From positions 13,270,222-13,334,221 of the forward strand of contig NC_084818.1 of NCBI RefSeq assembly GCF_963583255.1: 64,000 bases of DNA, in the 5' to 3' direction. The DNA comes from Pyrus communis (Eukaryota; Streptophyta; Magnoliopsida; Rosales; Rosaceae). Both the position numbers and the translations under genes were made by a program. The notes beneath the pieces are model-generated. The model saw only the letters and a list, made by a program, of their open reading frames with translations, did no database searches and was not told the origin of the DNA. Positions 23,181 to 35,437 of this stretch are shown piece by piece (within the stretch, counting starts at the first letter, position 1; the number at the start of each line of letters is the position of its first letter).

Positions 23181-25719
23181 GAAGAGGCTGCTGCCGGCCC
23201 CAAGCTTAAGCAAGGGACCCGCGGCTGGAGAAAGTCAATTTCATTTAAGCAACCAAGTCGGGTAATTAGTTTTGCATATCTTGACTCTGCACCAGTTAGC
23301 TCTATACATGCCAACAACGACGACATATGTGAGTGAATGTGACATTTGACAAAGTCCTCTTTCAAACTCTACAAATTTAAGTGACAAAACTTGCTAAAGT
23401 AATGACAATGGCATCCGAAATAAAAACATAAAACGCATAAAATTAATTTCCAATTGTCCAGAACGCGCTAGGGAAGAGCTCATTTTGTAGTAGCATAAGA
23501 CATATTGAAATATGAGAAAAGTATAGTTTTACTTCGGATCGGTCAGTGTCCTAAAGTCTCTCACCCACAAGAATAGCCATTTGTGGATCATAAATCACAT
23601 AGAACATTACATATAATCAGTCTGCAATACCAACTCAATTCGTCAAATTTGCAACAAATACAAACTCAGAATTGTAATTGTATTCGAAAGAAGAAACACA
23701 CAATACACACATTCAAACCACCTTTCCGATTGCGAGCACAAATGAACCAGCATTAATAAGAACATTGGTCAAAGAACCTGTTCCCGCCCAAATTTCTAAC
23801 ATCACATCACCTTCCCCAACATCGACCGCAGCAGTCCGTTGATCTCAAAATCCAACATTAAGTGCTGCAAACGCAACAAAAGAAATTCAGAACCAAATAT
23901 ATAAAACAACAAATCAGATGCTGCCATTTCTAGCTTACTACACATCATAAATTTTGGCATACATAAATGAAAACAAAAATTGGAACAAAACACACATCTT
24001 AAAGTACATACATTTTCTAAGCAACCAAACACAAAACCGGGAGTGAAAAGGAAATGAGAAACCTAATCGAGGGATTTTCTGGGGTTATCAGTGATGAGGC
24101 AATTTTATATTATATATTTTATCATATTCTTTGTATTAATTTATTAGTTATTTTGTGAGAATTTTGATACTTTGAATAATATTTCTATTGTAGGACATTC
24201 AACTTCTTCTTGAGCAAAAAATACTCAAACAGAAGAATTTTGAAGTGATTCCAGATGGACGATGTTCGTAAGTCTCTCAGCTTATTTGTATCAAAGTTTC
24301 AGATTTGTTTACAGAACGGTTTATTTATGGCGATGAAATAAAGGTCCGGTGCGCAATGCTGTCATAGTCATGTTTTGGGATTTTTTGGGCTTTTCGGCAC
24401 CCAGGATGATGTCTTTTGAGTTCGAAACCTTCTGCAAATATGTTCAGGACATCCCAAGTTTTAATTATAGTCATTTTGGGCCTATATTTGGAGCCCTGAA
24501 TATCCAAAAATGTGGGATTCTTTGTAGCTGTGCAGATTTCCCAAAGTTAGAATATGAATGTATTTCCTAGTTATCTTATTCTATAATGTTTCTTAGTTTT
24601 TAGAAGATCTTTTCTAGTAAGGATATTATTTTGTAGTAGTATAAATAAGACTTATTAGTCATTAGGGTTTCAGGAAGAAAAGAATGCACAACTTTTGACG
24701 ATTCAAGTTTATTTACAAGGTGTTTTCTATCCATGTTTTTAATAATATTTTGTTTTATGATTGTTCGTAACTAATTCCCTTTTGGTAGGGCAAGGACATG
24801 AGCCTTAATAAGAATATGTAGTTTCTTTTCAATTTAGTTATGATATTATGCATGCATGTTTGAATTATTAATCATTGTATTTAACTATCTAATTATCTTA
24901 ATGCTTAATCACTACTAGGATATTTAGAAAAGCAGTTTGATGCAATTTTGCAAGTGGTAAAAATCCTATCAATCTGCGTTAACCTTTCTTCTGCTTCCAA
25001 TTCCAGTTCCCGTTGTTTTACTGCTTCCAATTCCAGTCCCTGTAGTTGTTTTACTTTTACCAGGCAAGCTCTTATGATATAACAACAAGCAGAAGACGAT
25101 ACAGATGTTCGTGCGCCCAGGGTGCTATTGTGCACCGGCAGTGGAGTTTACGGTTTCAGAATTTCCGTTGGCGGGAGAGATTGCTCAAGGAGAAGAAGTG
25201 GTGCCGAGTTCCCTTCTGGCTCTGTCTGCACCACTTTTTTGAGGTTTTTAAATTTTTTTTTTTTTTTTTTTGCCCAAAAAAGCAAGCCCGCGGAGGAACC
25301 TTTTCCAACAATAAAGCCCAAAGCAGAACAAACATTTCTCATTCTCATTTTATGGGGCGTGGCCTGAATGCTGCATAGTACTCAACATTATGGGTATGTT
25401 AACGGTTAGATTTGATTTCCATAATTACTAGATCTTACATTTTAGTCATTCATTTTCAGTATTACTTATGGTTCATTTACTAATCTAGTAATACGTAATC
25501 AAAATGGGAGAAATTGAATTGAAGAATAATTGAATTGATAAGAAGTTGGAAGGGAAAGGAGTCAAAATTAGATTATTGTTGAAGTGGTTTTTTTTTTAAA
25601 AAAAACCCTTCTGGAATCCCAAAAAAATTGGTATGGATTCTATACAAAATGTTTATAAATTCACCTGAATTGGAATAAAAATCATATAATTATTAAAATG
25701 CCCTTAGTTGAAATATAAT
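23181..25719. other. Spacer without recognisable gene
   Basis: Mostly AT-rich. Near 24980-25045 a 28-bp unit containing CTGCTTCCAATTCCAGT is repeated. A T14 tract lies near 25255. Nothing here supports a gene. Confidence 0.3.
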
Positions 25720-26863
25720 TTATTAAAACTTCAACTAGAAAGTTTCACCTACAAAGCTTTAACCAAAAAGCTTCACCTACAAAGTTTTAACCAAAAAGAT
25801 TCACCTACAAAGTTTCAACTAAAAAGCCTCACCTACAAAGTTTCATCTACAAACCTTCAACCACTTATGCTATGTGCCCAAAGGAAAACGTTTCGCCTAC
25901 AAAGTTTCAACTAAAAAGCTTCACCTACAAAGCTTCAACCACTCAAGCTATGTGCCCAAAGAAAAAAGCTTCAACCATTCAAGGTATGTACATAAAGAAA
26001 AAGACTTCAACCACATTTTTTTTTTTCTCACCAAAAAGAAAGAAGGAATCAGGTTTAAGAAAAAAAATATATACTTGGGCTACATTCAAAAAAATAATAA
26101 TAATAATAAAAAGAAAATAAAAAAGAAAGGTGGAGAGAATTTTTGAAGTCTTTTTTGTAATGACTTAAGAAAATCAAGCCACCTCCTTCTGCTATCCTGT
26201 TTGCTTGAAAACTTGGGGAACTCCTACTATATGCTACTACACTTCAATACTCAGAAGTTTCATGATTACTCAGTGACTTGGATTTTTCAAGTCTCCAACT
26301 GAGAAGCTTTCATCACTCAGGAACTTAGGGGAGCATTATTTGTACCATACTTGACCAATCCCGAAACTACCAAGCACCGGCCAACTTCATACCTTCAAGG
26401 ACCCACTGAAGAGTTCATGCTAAGGCATTCCTACCGAAGCACGAGTTTCCCTCCACCCTGGAGGTCAATTACAATACGACACGTGTCAACGTCAGACTAA
26501 AACTCTTAGAGTCCCACATCGACCGCGAACGAAAGCCGGAAACTCTCCTCAACTATAAAAAAGACCATTCTTCTACAATTAAGGGTGAATGTCATTATTG
26601 TACTTAAACTTGTCATTAGAACTCACTAATGATGATTATGCTTGAACCTATGTATTTGTATAAATCTTTCACTATTAATGAGAACTCTTCTACTCCATGG
26701 ACGTAGGCAAACTTAGGGGTGAACCATGTACATCTTGTGTTTGCTTCCCTATCTCTATCTCTTTACATATTTATCCTCACTAATGATCCGAGCAATCGAG
26801 CGAAGGTCACAAACTTGACATTTTACATTGTTCTAAAGTCTTCACTGATTTTGTGCATCAACA
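25720..26863 (+). mobile_element. 5'-truncated copy of the non-autonomous gypsy element of 44-52 kb
   Basis: The order repeats the 3' end of the complete element: AAGCTTCACCTACAAAG minisatellite (25735-25990), a purine-rich tract, CAAGCCACCTCCTT, the polypurine tract GGGGAGCAT, then an LTR 26337-26863 starting TATTTGTACCATACTTG and ending GCATCAACA (527 bp against 529 bp in the complete element). No 5' LTR is present. It ends next to the B3 pseudogene. Confidence 0.85.
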
Positions 26864-27453
26864 AATTTCATACAAATTACAAATAAAAGTTAGCATCGCT
26901 TCACTTACCTAATTTCCCAAATACATTTGCAAACCAAGCTTAGCTAGCTCTCTCTACATCAATTAAGTGCTCATCTTCTTCAAAATCTTTACATATCGTG
27001 GCTTACTGCACTACCACTTGCACCATTATTGCACACAGTACTACTTCTTCCATTAGTACTAGCAATAGCAAGACTCCCTTTGCTACCTTCTTCCTCCAAA
27101 ACCTGATCACCTCAGCCAAGTGAAGCTCACCATCATCACCTTTCTGCATATTCGCCAAGAGAAGCTCACTGCCATTCTCTGTATCCTTCGGAATAGCCTG
27201 AAATGACCAAACTTGGACCACATCCCCTTTACCTAGACGATGTTTTTTAACAATGTGATTCCATTGAGATTTCAATACATAGGTTCTTTTTGGGTCATCC
27301 GACTCTTCAGTTTTGGAATTGCTTGACATCTTCCACAGTCCCAATGATATTGGTACTTGTTTGTGCTTCGGATCTATCAATTGAACCCTCATAACCTTAT
27401 CCTTCTTGAACCGATCCATATCATTGCGTTTGAGGAAATTTTTGGATTCAGTT

Positions 27454-28165
27454 TGTTAGAAATTTTGAGTAGAAATTTCATTGTCCCACATTAGCCATTC
27501 CCAAAAGGTTTCCTCACTTTATAAGGCTTTGTCTCTTATAAAAAGTGATTGGAGTAATAGGCCTTGGAGAATAAAAGTGGGCTCACCCTTGGGGATGGGC
27601 TTTGGGATGTACTAATTAATTGATAATTAATATATATAATTAATTATTTTTAATTAATTTTGAATTTAATTAAATTATTTTTGAAAAGACTCTTCTTTTC
27701 AGATGAAGTCTGAAGCCAATGAAAAAAACGTAGAGAGCACAACACCCATCTGAGAAGATGTCTCCCAACAGATGCATCCCTTCCTCATACCTATTGCAAA
27801 CAAGCATATCATATTATATATACATCCATTTGCATGACATTTAGAACACAGAAAAAACAATTCTCCTTCTATAATCCAAAACATCCTTACTGAGAGAATC
27901 ACATAGAAATTCGCCAGAAGTCAATTTTTCCGATGCTGAAATTCTGACTTGATCATTGAATCCTGGTGAAGCAGACGTCTGTAGAACTACAAGCACTGAG
28001 TAGGGACGAAATTTCTGTTTCAAGAACATTGCAATACGCAAGCCTCGATCTTCAATATTTCTGTTCAACATTATTTCGTTGTTTATACTCTGTTAATTTC
28101 TTATTTGCATTTATTATTTATTAGCATATATAATTTTATCACAGATTGTTGACATATATCCAACA
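27454..28165 (+). mobile_element. Copia solo LTR inside the B3 domain
   Basis: The 712-bp block starts TGTTAGAAATTTTGAG and ends ATATATCCAACA, with TG...CA ends. CAGTT occurs at 27449-27453 and at 28164-28168, overlapping the LTR end; excision at this repeat gives a continuous B3 reading frame. It shares the TTTCGTCCCTACTC and TCTGGCGAATTTCT blocks, reverse complemented, with the 19.6-22.46 kb LTR. No second LTR or interior is present. Confidence 0.88.
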
Positions 28166-28999
28166 GTTTGTTGTCGAGGTAGTAACAACCTGCCTTGGTG
28201 TCCATCTATGTCCATCACCGTCAAACTCTTCTGCATCAACAATTGCAGTCTTGTCCCATTCTTTAGCCCTAGAATCACATTCTTAAATTTTTTAGGAAAC
28301 TTAGTGGGGACTGATAAGTCATTAGCCACTTTGGCCTTACCCTTGTTCATCGTGACCCTCTTCTTCTTCATGTTCAAGTTCACGTTGTCGTCGCGCTTGT
28401 TCAAAAACTTGGCCTTCTTTTTCTCAGCAGCACCCCGATCTTGATCATCATCACCATCATCAATACGATCACATTTTCTTTTCAAAGAAACATTATTAGT
28501 ATGATGATGATGATGAGATTGAGTAGTAGTAGCATTGTTACTAGCAAGGCTTAACTTTTGATCACTGCTATTAATCCTGTGTTTTGACCTTGGTTTCGTA
28601 GGGTAGGGCAGCCTACATCCTTCCAACAAGCTACTGCAACAAAAAAGAATCATAATAAATTGATTAGTACCTAGTGAAGAACCAATTGAAGTATTATATA
28701 TCTGCAACAAATCACAATTAAGTAGGAATTCCAACAAAATTAAATTAAAGTAAATCTGTAAACACACTTTGGGAATTATTGGATGTGGTAATGATCGAGA
28801 GAGCGCTTCTTTTTGGAGAGTAGAGGTACTTTTGCTTCTTTCCCTAGCTCGTTTCCCTTTTTCTGTGACAAATTAATTAAAGACTACGGTTAGAAAATAA
28901 AGACATTAATTAGAAAAATGAAAGAAAATTAAAGATTGAGTACTGATATTGTGAAAATTAATACTTACAGGACTTGCAGGAGTAGGCATCGTAAGGCCA

Positions 29000-29420
29000 G
29001 ACATATTGTTCAAGAAACTGAAGCATACATAGCTTTTTCGTTTCTTTTGAGGGCTACAAGCTTTCTTTCTTTCATCTTGTTCGTGATCATGACATTGGCG
29101 ACGACTCGTTCTTCATCTTCATCAAAACCTTGGCTGCAATGTCAATCTCAACATCGTTTGTTTTCTCTGGAGCAATGCCACAAATGTCTGCCAAGACATC
29201 GAGATTAGGCATATTGTTCAAGAAACTTAAGCAGTAGTAGCTTTTGCGTTTCTTTGGGGTCAACAAGGCTTCTTCTTTCATCTTCTTCATGATCATGACA
29301 TTGGCGAGGACGTCGTTCTTCATCTTCATCAAAATCTTGGCTGCAATGTCAATCTCAATATCGTCAGTTTTCTTCGGAACAATGCTACAAACCATCGCCA
29401 AGACATCGAGACGGGACGTT
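29000..29420 (-). repeat. 207-bp internal duplication in B3 exon 1
   Basis: LDVLAMVCSIVPKKTDDIE and LDVLADICGIAPEKTNDVE are 69 residues apart, and the following IDIAAK[IV]LMKMKN and PKKRKSY...SFLNN blocks repeat. The second unit has lost one base around 29105, shifting the frame. Confidence 0.85.
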
Positions 29421-29431
29421 GAGGACGACAT

Positions 29432-30671
29432 TGTTCTTATTCTTCTTCTTATTTTTTCTCGAATGAGTCTTCAGTGTTTGTTAAAAGTGAGGCCGGGTTA
29501 ATGTTATATAGTGCTCCCACTTATAATTAGTAGTGGAGTACTAATCCTAATCTGAATCGATTAGCCAAAAAAAAAAAAAAAAAAAAAGGCTAAATTGTAA
29601 ATAGCAAGGCTTAGGCTTCAAATATTCGAAGCCCTAGCTGATTCAATGAGCTAAATATTCTGATAAATCCAACGGTTTAGGATTGAAAACAAATCAATCT
29701 CTAGATATACAAAACTAAAGAAAATTAGATTATTACCTACATGTTGTAGGAAAGTGTGTATATATATACACAAAACGCTTACACTCACATGGAATAGAAG
29801 CATTACTAGCCCTCGTACAAGTCAAAATTCCCAATTAAAATTGATGTCCAAATCCAAATACTTTCGGGGTTTCTTTTAATGCCCGACCCATTTTTACTTC
29901 TTTTTTGTTGTTCGACTGCCAGGTACTTCAAGCGATTTCATAATTCATTTGTGGATTTCTCAATTTTTTTCTTTCTAATTTCTTATATACTTTTTTTTTT
30001 TTTTTTTTGGGTAATGTTAATTTCCTATATACTTTGGTAACTTGTAGACCAACCCATTTTCTTTGATAAAATGAAGTTAATTTTTTTTTTTTTACTGAGA
30101 TCAAATAATGTATAAACACTCTTCACTCTCAAATAAGCACTAAAAGCATATAATCCAGATGACAATCAAATAGTTAAACAATTCTTTTGCTATGATTTAA
30201 GGAGACAGTAATTGTGCTTGGGCAAAAGTTATTTAGCAGCATTTCATACCGTCTTGATTATCTATTTTGGCTTGGTGTCTTTGTTATGATAGGATAGTGC
30301 TATCCACACACCAAACATTAACAAGGATATATAGGAAGTAAAAATGTGTGTAAATAACAATATCCTTTTGATAAACTTCCCACATAGGTTGCACTACAAC
30401 GATGTTGTATTTCTTTAGCATCCATTTGCGTTATGTCATGTTTTTTATCAAGAATTTATTGCTCATCTTCTTTTCTTGTTAACAGTCTAAGCAAATTTGA
30501 AAGTGGTTATCATGTTAATGTGGCACATGTTTGCCTTTTTTTTCTTTTTTTTCTTTTTTTTTTTTCTTCAGATTCTTTGATTGTTTTTGGGGATGCTTTC
30601 GTGCATAAGCACTTTTCACGTCAGTTGCACAATCTCTAGGTCTTTGCAGGTTTTTAACTATTAATTTCAGC
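29432..30671. other. Upstream spacer of the B3 pseudogene
   Basis: AT-rich with A/T homopolymers (about 29567-29587 and 29991-30008) and GTATATATATACAC near 29757. No gene is recognised. Confidence 0.35.
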
Positions 30672-31819
30672 CAGTAGCGAAGTCAGGAATTGTTGGGGAG
30701 GAGGGGCGAATTTAAAGAGTGCAAGGTTAAAAAAATTGGCACAACCAACTGAGTGACCTCACTTTGTTGGGAACTCTCCGGATTACTCGAAGAAGGATTA
30801 CCTGGAACATTCGAAGGAGGACTACTTGGAATATTCGAAGGAGGACTACTCGGAATATTTGAAGGTGGATGTAAGCAATGTTTTTTATAGTATCGTTCCG
30901 TTACTATATAATGCAAAAAAAAAAGTCTTAGATTCTTAATCTTAGAGTAGAATATACTATACCACTAATAACTAATTAAACCAAAATTCAATTAATCAAT
31001 ACCAATAATCATATAAATTATACAATAAACAAAAATTCAATTCAATTAATCAATATCAATAATCATTTAATCAATAATCCAAAATTCAATCTTTACCCTA
31101 AATAACAATTTCATTCATCAATAATCATAAAATTTCATATCAATAATTAACAATTAATAATTAATAACTACATTGATTAATTACTATATGATTCTATATC
31201 AATTAAAAAAAAATTTCGTATTGAATAAACAATTAGGGTTAAGGCTAATATAAATTTAGAAATTAAAAACTTTACAGAATGGCGCTGGAGGTTTGCTGGG
31301 TGCTTGCGAGTTGCGGCTTGGATGGCTTGAAGGCTTGAAGCCTTAAAGTCCGGAAGCAATGGAAGGAAGGTGGCCAACGAGATCTGTTTTGCTTGCAGGG
31401 ATTTGGGCTCTCTGATTGGTTTTGAGAGTGTAGGCAACGGGGTTGAGAGATGAAATTGAAGGCAATGGGGTTGAGAGATGAAAATGAAGGCAAAGGGGGA
31501 CTGGTCCCCTTTAATTATTGTTTTTCTTTTAGTCCTATACCAGAAACGATGTCGTTCCACTAGAGGAATATTTTTAAATTTTGTTATCCAAGACCAAAAC
31601 AAGGTCATTTTGGCTTGGCTTTTTGAAAGGAAAAAATAAAATAAAACCAAATGCAGCAGAGCTACGCACCAGCAACAACTCAGATGAACATAGACAGAAC
31701 CACCGCATCAGAAGCCACTTCCGACGGGACTAGAGGGGCGAAACCACCGCTCCTGGGCTTAATTTCCAACGAAGGTAGGGGTGGCCACCACTCCTTGCCC
31801 CTATGTAGCTTCGCCACTG
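30672..31819 (-). mobile_element. hAT transposon deletion derivative (zf-MYM1-like family)
   Basis: Ends are CAGTAGCGAAGTCAGG at left and, reverse complemented, CAGTGGCGAAGCTACA at right, typical hAT termini. Flanks are perfect 8-bp duplications ATTTCAGC (30664-30671 and 31820-31827). At 30916-30683 the minus strand encodes RYYKKHCLHPPSNIPSS with (S)PPSNIPS repeats and NPESSQQSEVTQLV. I recognise this as the N-terminus of plant zinc-finger-MYM1-like hAT transposases. The rest of the transposase is missing, so it would need enzyme in trans. Confidence 0.88.
30683..30916 (-). pseudogene. hAT transposase N-terminal fragment
   Basis: Only the low-complexity, Ser/Pro-rich start of the transposase remains, with a 27-bp repeat (GAAGGAGGACTACT-type, 30785-30865) encoding PPSNIPS units. 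The frame then runs into the left terminus of the element. The catalytic RNase H fold and BED/TTF domains are absent. Confidence 0.6.
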
Positions 31820-31859
31820 ATTTCAGCTATTTAGAAAGCGAGAAACAAGTTTAATTTTG

Positions 31860-32515
31860 AGGGTCGATCAATCTTCGTCCATTATCTTTGCATTTCTATT
31901 TTTTTAGGCTTGTTCATGGTGGGAAGTTTATTCCTAAATACTGTAAAGGGTTAGATATTCGTATCAATTCTTCTTTAGGGATTCAGCCCATTCCTTGCAA
32001 GGCTCATACTATTCTCCATGTTGTGGTCTATTCCTTGGTACTCGTGGTTTGAACTTAGAATGTGTTTGGGTTAATATTTGAAAAATCTTCGCCCGAACAA
32101 AATGTATGGTTTGTCTAAATGAAATCCTAGTCTTGCTACTTGTGGAGTCATTTTCAGAGATTGTTGTGGTTGGTTTCTTGGTGGTTTCTATCAAGTATTA
32201 GCCATCACAATTCTTTTCCTTAGAGAACTTTAGTTAGAAAGTGACTCTTCTAGTGTTATTTCATTTCTTTGTTCGAATGATTTTGATCCTCCTTGGATTC
32301 TTCGCACGCAATGGTTTACTTGTTTGCCTCGCAGTCGTGAGATGATTCCCCTCCGTTGGTGGTTCTTGTAGCTTTGCTTTCAAAGTTTGCTAGCTTGTCT
32401 AGCTTCCGCTTCTCAAATTAATATATATCTAGACTTTTAGGTGGCCGATTGCTTTAGCTAATTATGTTGGTAAGTTAGCCCTTTCTAATGACTCTTTGTG
32501 GAAATGAAGTAGCCA
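31860..32515 (+). pseudogene. RNase H-like remnant (LINE or domesticated RNase H-type)
   Basis: Plus-strand pieces around 32120-32250 read NPSLATCGVIFRDCCGWFLGG, the start of the plant RVT_3-type RNase H fold, followed by LRELxxESD-like and VISFLCSNDFDPPWI-like segments in shifting frames, then LANYVGKLALSNDSLW near 32455. Several stops interrupt. The usual source is a non-LTR retrotransposon or a LINE-derived RNase H gene. The hAT element at 32520 interrupts its 3' end. Confidence 0.55.
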
Positions 32516-32824
32516 CTTTTAGGGGTGGGTTGGAAAAACCAAAAACCAAAAAAAAAAACAGGATCGAAAACATAACCGAGGCCAAAAAAAAAAATTAAAA
32601 AAAAAAAAATACCGAATCTGTTGAATCGTAAACTGAATCTAGTTAGGTCGGTTTCAGTTTTTGGGGTTCGAAAACCAAACAGAAGTTCTTCAAAATGACT
32701 TTGTTTTGTAATTATTTTATTAATTAATAATCATATTCTAGAAACGGCATCATTTTACCCCAAGTTCAACCCTAAGGCCTCCGCGTATTCCTCTCTCCCA
32801 TTTTCCCAGTTCGCTCGACTTGAG

Positions 32825-32828
<4 letters not shown>

Positions 32829-32876
<48 letters not shown>

Positions 32877-32895
32877 TGGTCTTCAATCAATCTCT

Positions 32896-32943
<48 letters not shown>

Positions 32944-32945
32944 TG
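32829..32945. repeat. (CT)n microsatellite in a duplicated unit
   Basis: Two CT runs (about 32829-32875 and 32901-32942) are each followed by TCTTGGTCTTCAATCAATCT, so a unit with its microsatellite was duplicated. The long open frames rich in L and S here are translation artefacts. Confidence 0.9.
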
Positions 32946-33407
32946 GTCTTCAATCAATCTCTCAAACTCTCTGTCTCTCACTCCCAGCGGCGACCCGTGA
33001 ACCTTCTCACTTTCAATCTTCCACACCTCGCTGTCAATCTCTCATCTCGCCATCAACTTCTTCTTGTCGTTTCGAATCTCGATAGCAAAAAGTTAATTTC
33101 ACGCTCTCACTTCTCTTTGTTTAATTTTCTGTTCTATTTATCTATTCAAATTGGTTCTGATTGGACAAATAGTGGCCTTTACAGATTTTCAATTATTAAT
33201 TTGCATTTTCTGTCGATAAAGATTATAGGAGGATTCATACTTTGCATTTTCTATTAATCTGCCGATTTTCTAGGTTATATTATATGTGTAGTGTGGTCAT
33301 GAGAATTTGAGATATTTCAATAGATTGTAATTTTATATCTGTAACCTTTTGGCCGTAATGGGTTGGTTTGCATGCCATCCAACTATGTATCTGTAACTTT
33401 ATGAATT

Positions 33408-33410
<3 letters not shown>

Positions 33411-33460
<50 letters not shown>

Positions 33461-33461
33461 A
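33411..33461. repeat. (GA)n microsatellite with G tract
   Basis: About 20 GA units are followed by a run of G. It is simple sequence within the hAT element. Confidence 0.9.
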
Positions 33462-34005
33462 GGTCGGGAGGTCTTTGGAATATATTTTTTTCTACAACTA
33501 TATGTATCTCCAACATGTTTACAAATATATTGAGTTAGGAAATGAGTCCAGAGACATTAGGTTTTAGCAAATGAACGGACAATGTTACAAATTGAAAGTT
33601 GTGCTAATGCTTTCCTATAATTTGATGCAATATAATGAGACAACACACGTTATCTTGGATGCAATATATTGAGGCATGTGTAATAATGCTTTCCTCTTTT
33701 CATCGATTATTATGCCTTAGTACCTACACATGCTTATATCAGTGTAATAATCTATTAGCACCAGATTTTCTTTCACTTCCCCTTTATCTGTATGCATTGC
33801 ATTATCAAATAATAATTTTTTTGTGTGTTGTTATGCAGTGTAGCTAACTCGTTATGCAAGTTCAGATTTTCATATTGGTGTAATTGTTTTGGTGTTATTA
33901 GAGTGAATGTTACAGTATGCAATTAAGATAGTGAATGTTACAGTTTTAATTAACATTTACTTTTGTATAAGTTTGTAGTACTAACTACTATCCTCTTATT
34001 ATTTT

Positions 34006-34365
34006 GTGCATAATGATGTGAACATGTATCTTTCCGATTCTAATGAAGGAGAAGAAGAGGAGAACCTTGATATATTGAATTGGTGGAGGGTGAATGGGGT
34101 TTCTAAGTACCCTTTTTTGGCACGTGTTGCAAAAGAGATCTTAGCTATTCCCGTATCAACCATTGCTTCGGAATCCTCCTTTAGCACAAGTGGACATATA
34201 ATTGATCCATATCGTAGTTCTTTAAGTTCAAAAATGGTGGAGGCTTTGATATGTACTCAAAATTGGCTTAGGTCTATCCATATTGCATTACATCATGAGC
34301 TAACCATTGAGGAGATTGAGTTCTGTGAAGAAGTTGAGAAAGGTAATTTTATTTATTGCACTTGA
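34006..34365 (+). pseudogene. hAT transposase C-terminal dimerisation domain (hATC)
   Basis: The 119-residue frame contains DILNWWRVNGVSKYPFLAR, AIPVSTIASESSFSTSG, IDPYRSSLSSKMVEAL and ICTQNWLR. These are the hallmarks of the hAT C-terminal dimerisation domain. GTAATTTT at 34342 after GAGAAAG may be a splice donor, so the last five codons may be intronic. Upstream catalytic exons are not found within the element, so no active enzyme is made. Confidence 0.9.
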
Positions 34366-35100
34366 TTTTGTAAGATTATTTTAAATAACATTTTAATTAG
34401 TATCCTTTCTTTAATTATTTGTATGCATAAATGGCAAGTGAAAGTTCAGAAAAAGGTGCTAGCTTGCCCCCTAGGCCGCCCAAGCGTTAGCAAGCAAATT
34501 GTCATTCAAACTTGAAATGGTTGAGCATTGATCTTGAGAACTTGAAGAAGTATGTGCAAAGCATGGAACTTTGGATGTTTAAGAAGTATGTGCAAAGCAT
34601 GGAACTTTGGATGTTTACTTGAATTTATGATTTTAGTTGTAATGTTTATTTTAAATCAAATATTTATTTAAAGTTCAGACTTTGGAATGTTTATTTTAGA
34701 TGTGGAAGACTTGAACTTTGATGTTTATTTTAAGTTTGGACTTTTGGAAGATTTGAACTTTGATGTTTATTTAACTTTGGACTTTGGAAGACTTGATTGT
34801 AATTGAAATTTGAATGTGTCTTTGATTCTATTGGAAATTTGGAATGCTTATTTTATCGATTATATTGAAATGGGACTTTGAATTTATTTATACTCATCTG
34901 GAATATGTATTACAAAATGGTTGCAAGCTTTGTTTTCTTAAGAATTTTTATTTCTATTGGGAAAAAAGAAAAATAATAATTGAACCAGGCTGAAACCAAA
35001 CCAAATACAAACCGAACTGAACACAAACTGACAAAAAATCGAACCGAAACGAATTGAACAGTAATTTTGGTTCGATTTCCGGTTTTGGCAAAAAACTTAT

Positions 35101-35437
35101 TGAGAATGAATCACACATTAATGGGAGGAAAAACCTTGCAAAGGCTTATAAGAGGTTGGACTACTCCCTATACTGCCAACTGGTTTTATGGTAGAACTTC
35201 AACTTCTTCATGGTATCAGAGCAGTTTGTCACACCTATGAAGTCAAATGGTCACACACGCTCCATGTCATCCCGTTGTATTGTCCACATATTAGGCTTAA
35301 ATATTCTCCACACGTGAGGGGACATATTGAGAATGAATCCCACATTGATGGGAGGAAAAACCTTGCAAAGGCTTATAAGAGGTTGGGTTACTTCCTATAT
35401 TGCCAATTGGTTTTATGGTGGAACCTCAACTTCTTCA
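35101..35437 (+). mobile_element. TRIM retrotransposon inside the hAT element
   Basis: Direct repeats of 110 bp at 35101-35210 and 35328-35437 start TGAGAATGAATC and end CAACTTCTTCA. TGGTATCAGAGC, the initiator-tRNA-Met primer site, follows immediately at 35211. GTGAGGGGACA before the second repeat serves as polypurine tract. There are only 117 bp of interior and no ORF. No clear 5-bp target duplication is seen at TG/CA boundaries. Confidence 0.9.

Larger units (their letters stand above)
26994..29431 (-). pseudogene. B3-domain transcription factor gene, disrupted
   Basis: Exon 1 is 29431-28969 (donor CCT|GTAAGTAT). Exon 2 starts at 28633 (acceptor TTGCAG|TAGC) and runs to 28166, then resumes at 27453 after an inserted LTR. 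Exon 1 encodes SRLDVLAMVCSIVPKKTDD and an internal 207-bp duplicate. Exon 2 encodes a basic/acidic linker (DRIDDGDDDQDRGAAEKKK) and the B3 fold: LMQKSLTVMDIDGHQGRLLLPRQQ, then after the insertion FLKRNDMDRFKKDKVMRVQ, VLKSQWNHIVKKHRLGKGD and VVQVWSF. Removing the LTR restores the frame (PRQQ-TESK). A one-base shift near 29105 breaks exon 1. The final C-terminal frame is uncertain, since VLEEEGSKGSLAIAS in a neighbouring frame also looks natural. B3 proteins bind DNA in the nucleus. Confidence 0.8.

Noticed and set aside
32820..33257. 145-residue plus frame rich in Leu/Ser
   Set aside because: It is a translation of (CT)n microsatellites inside a hAT element.
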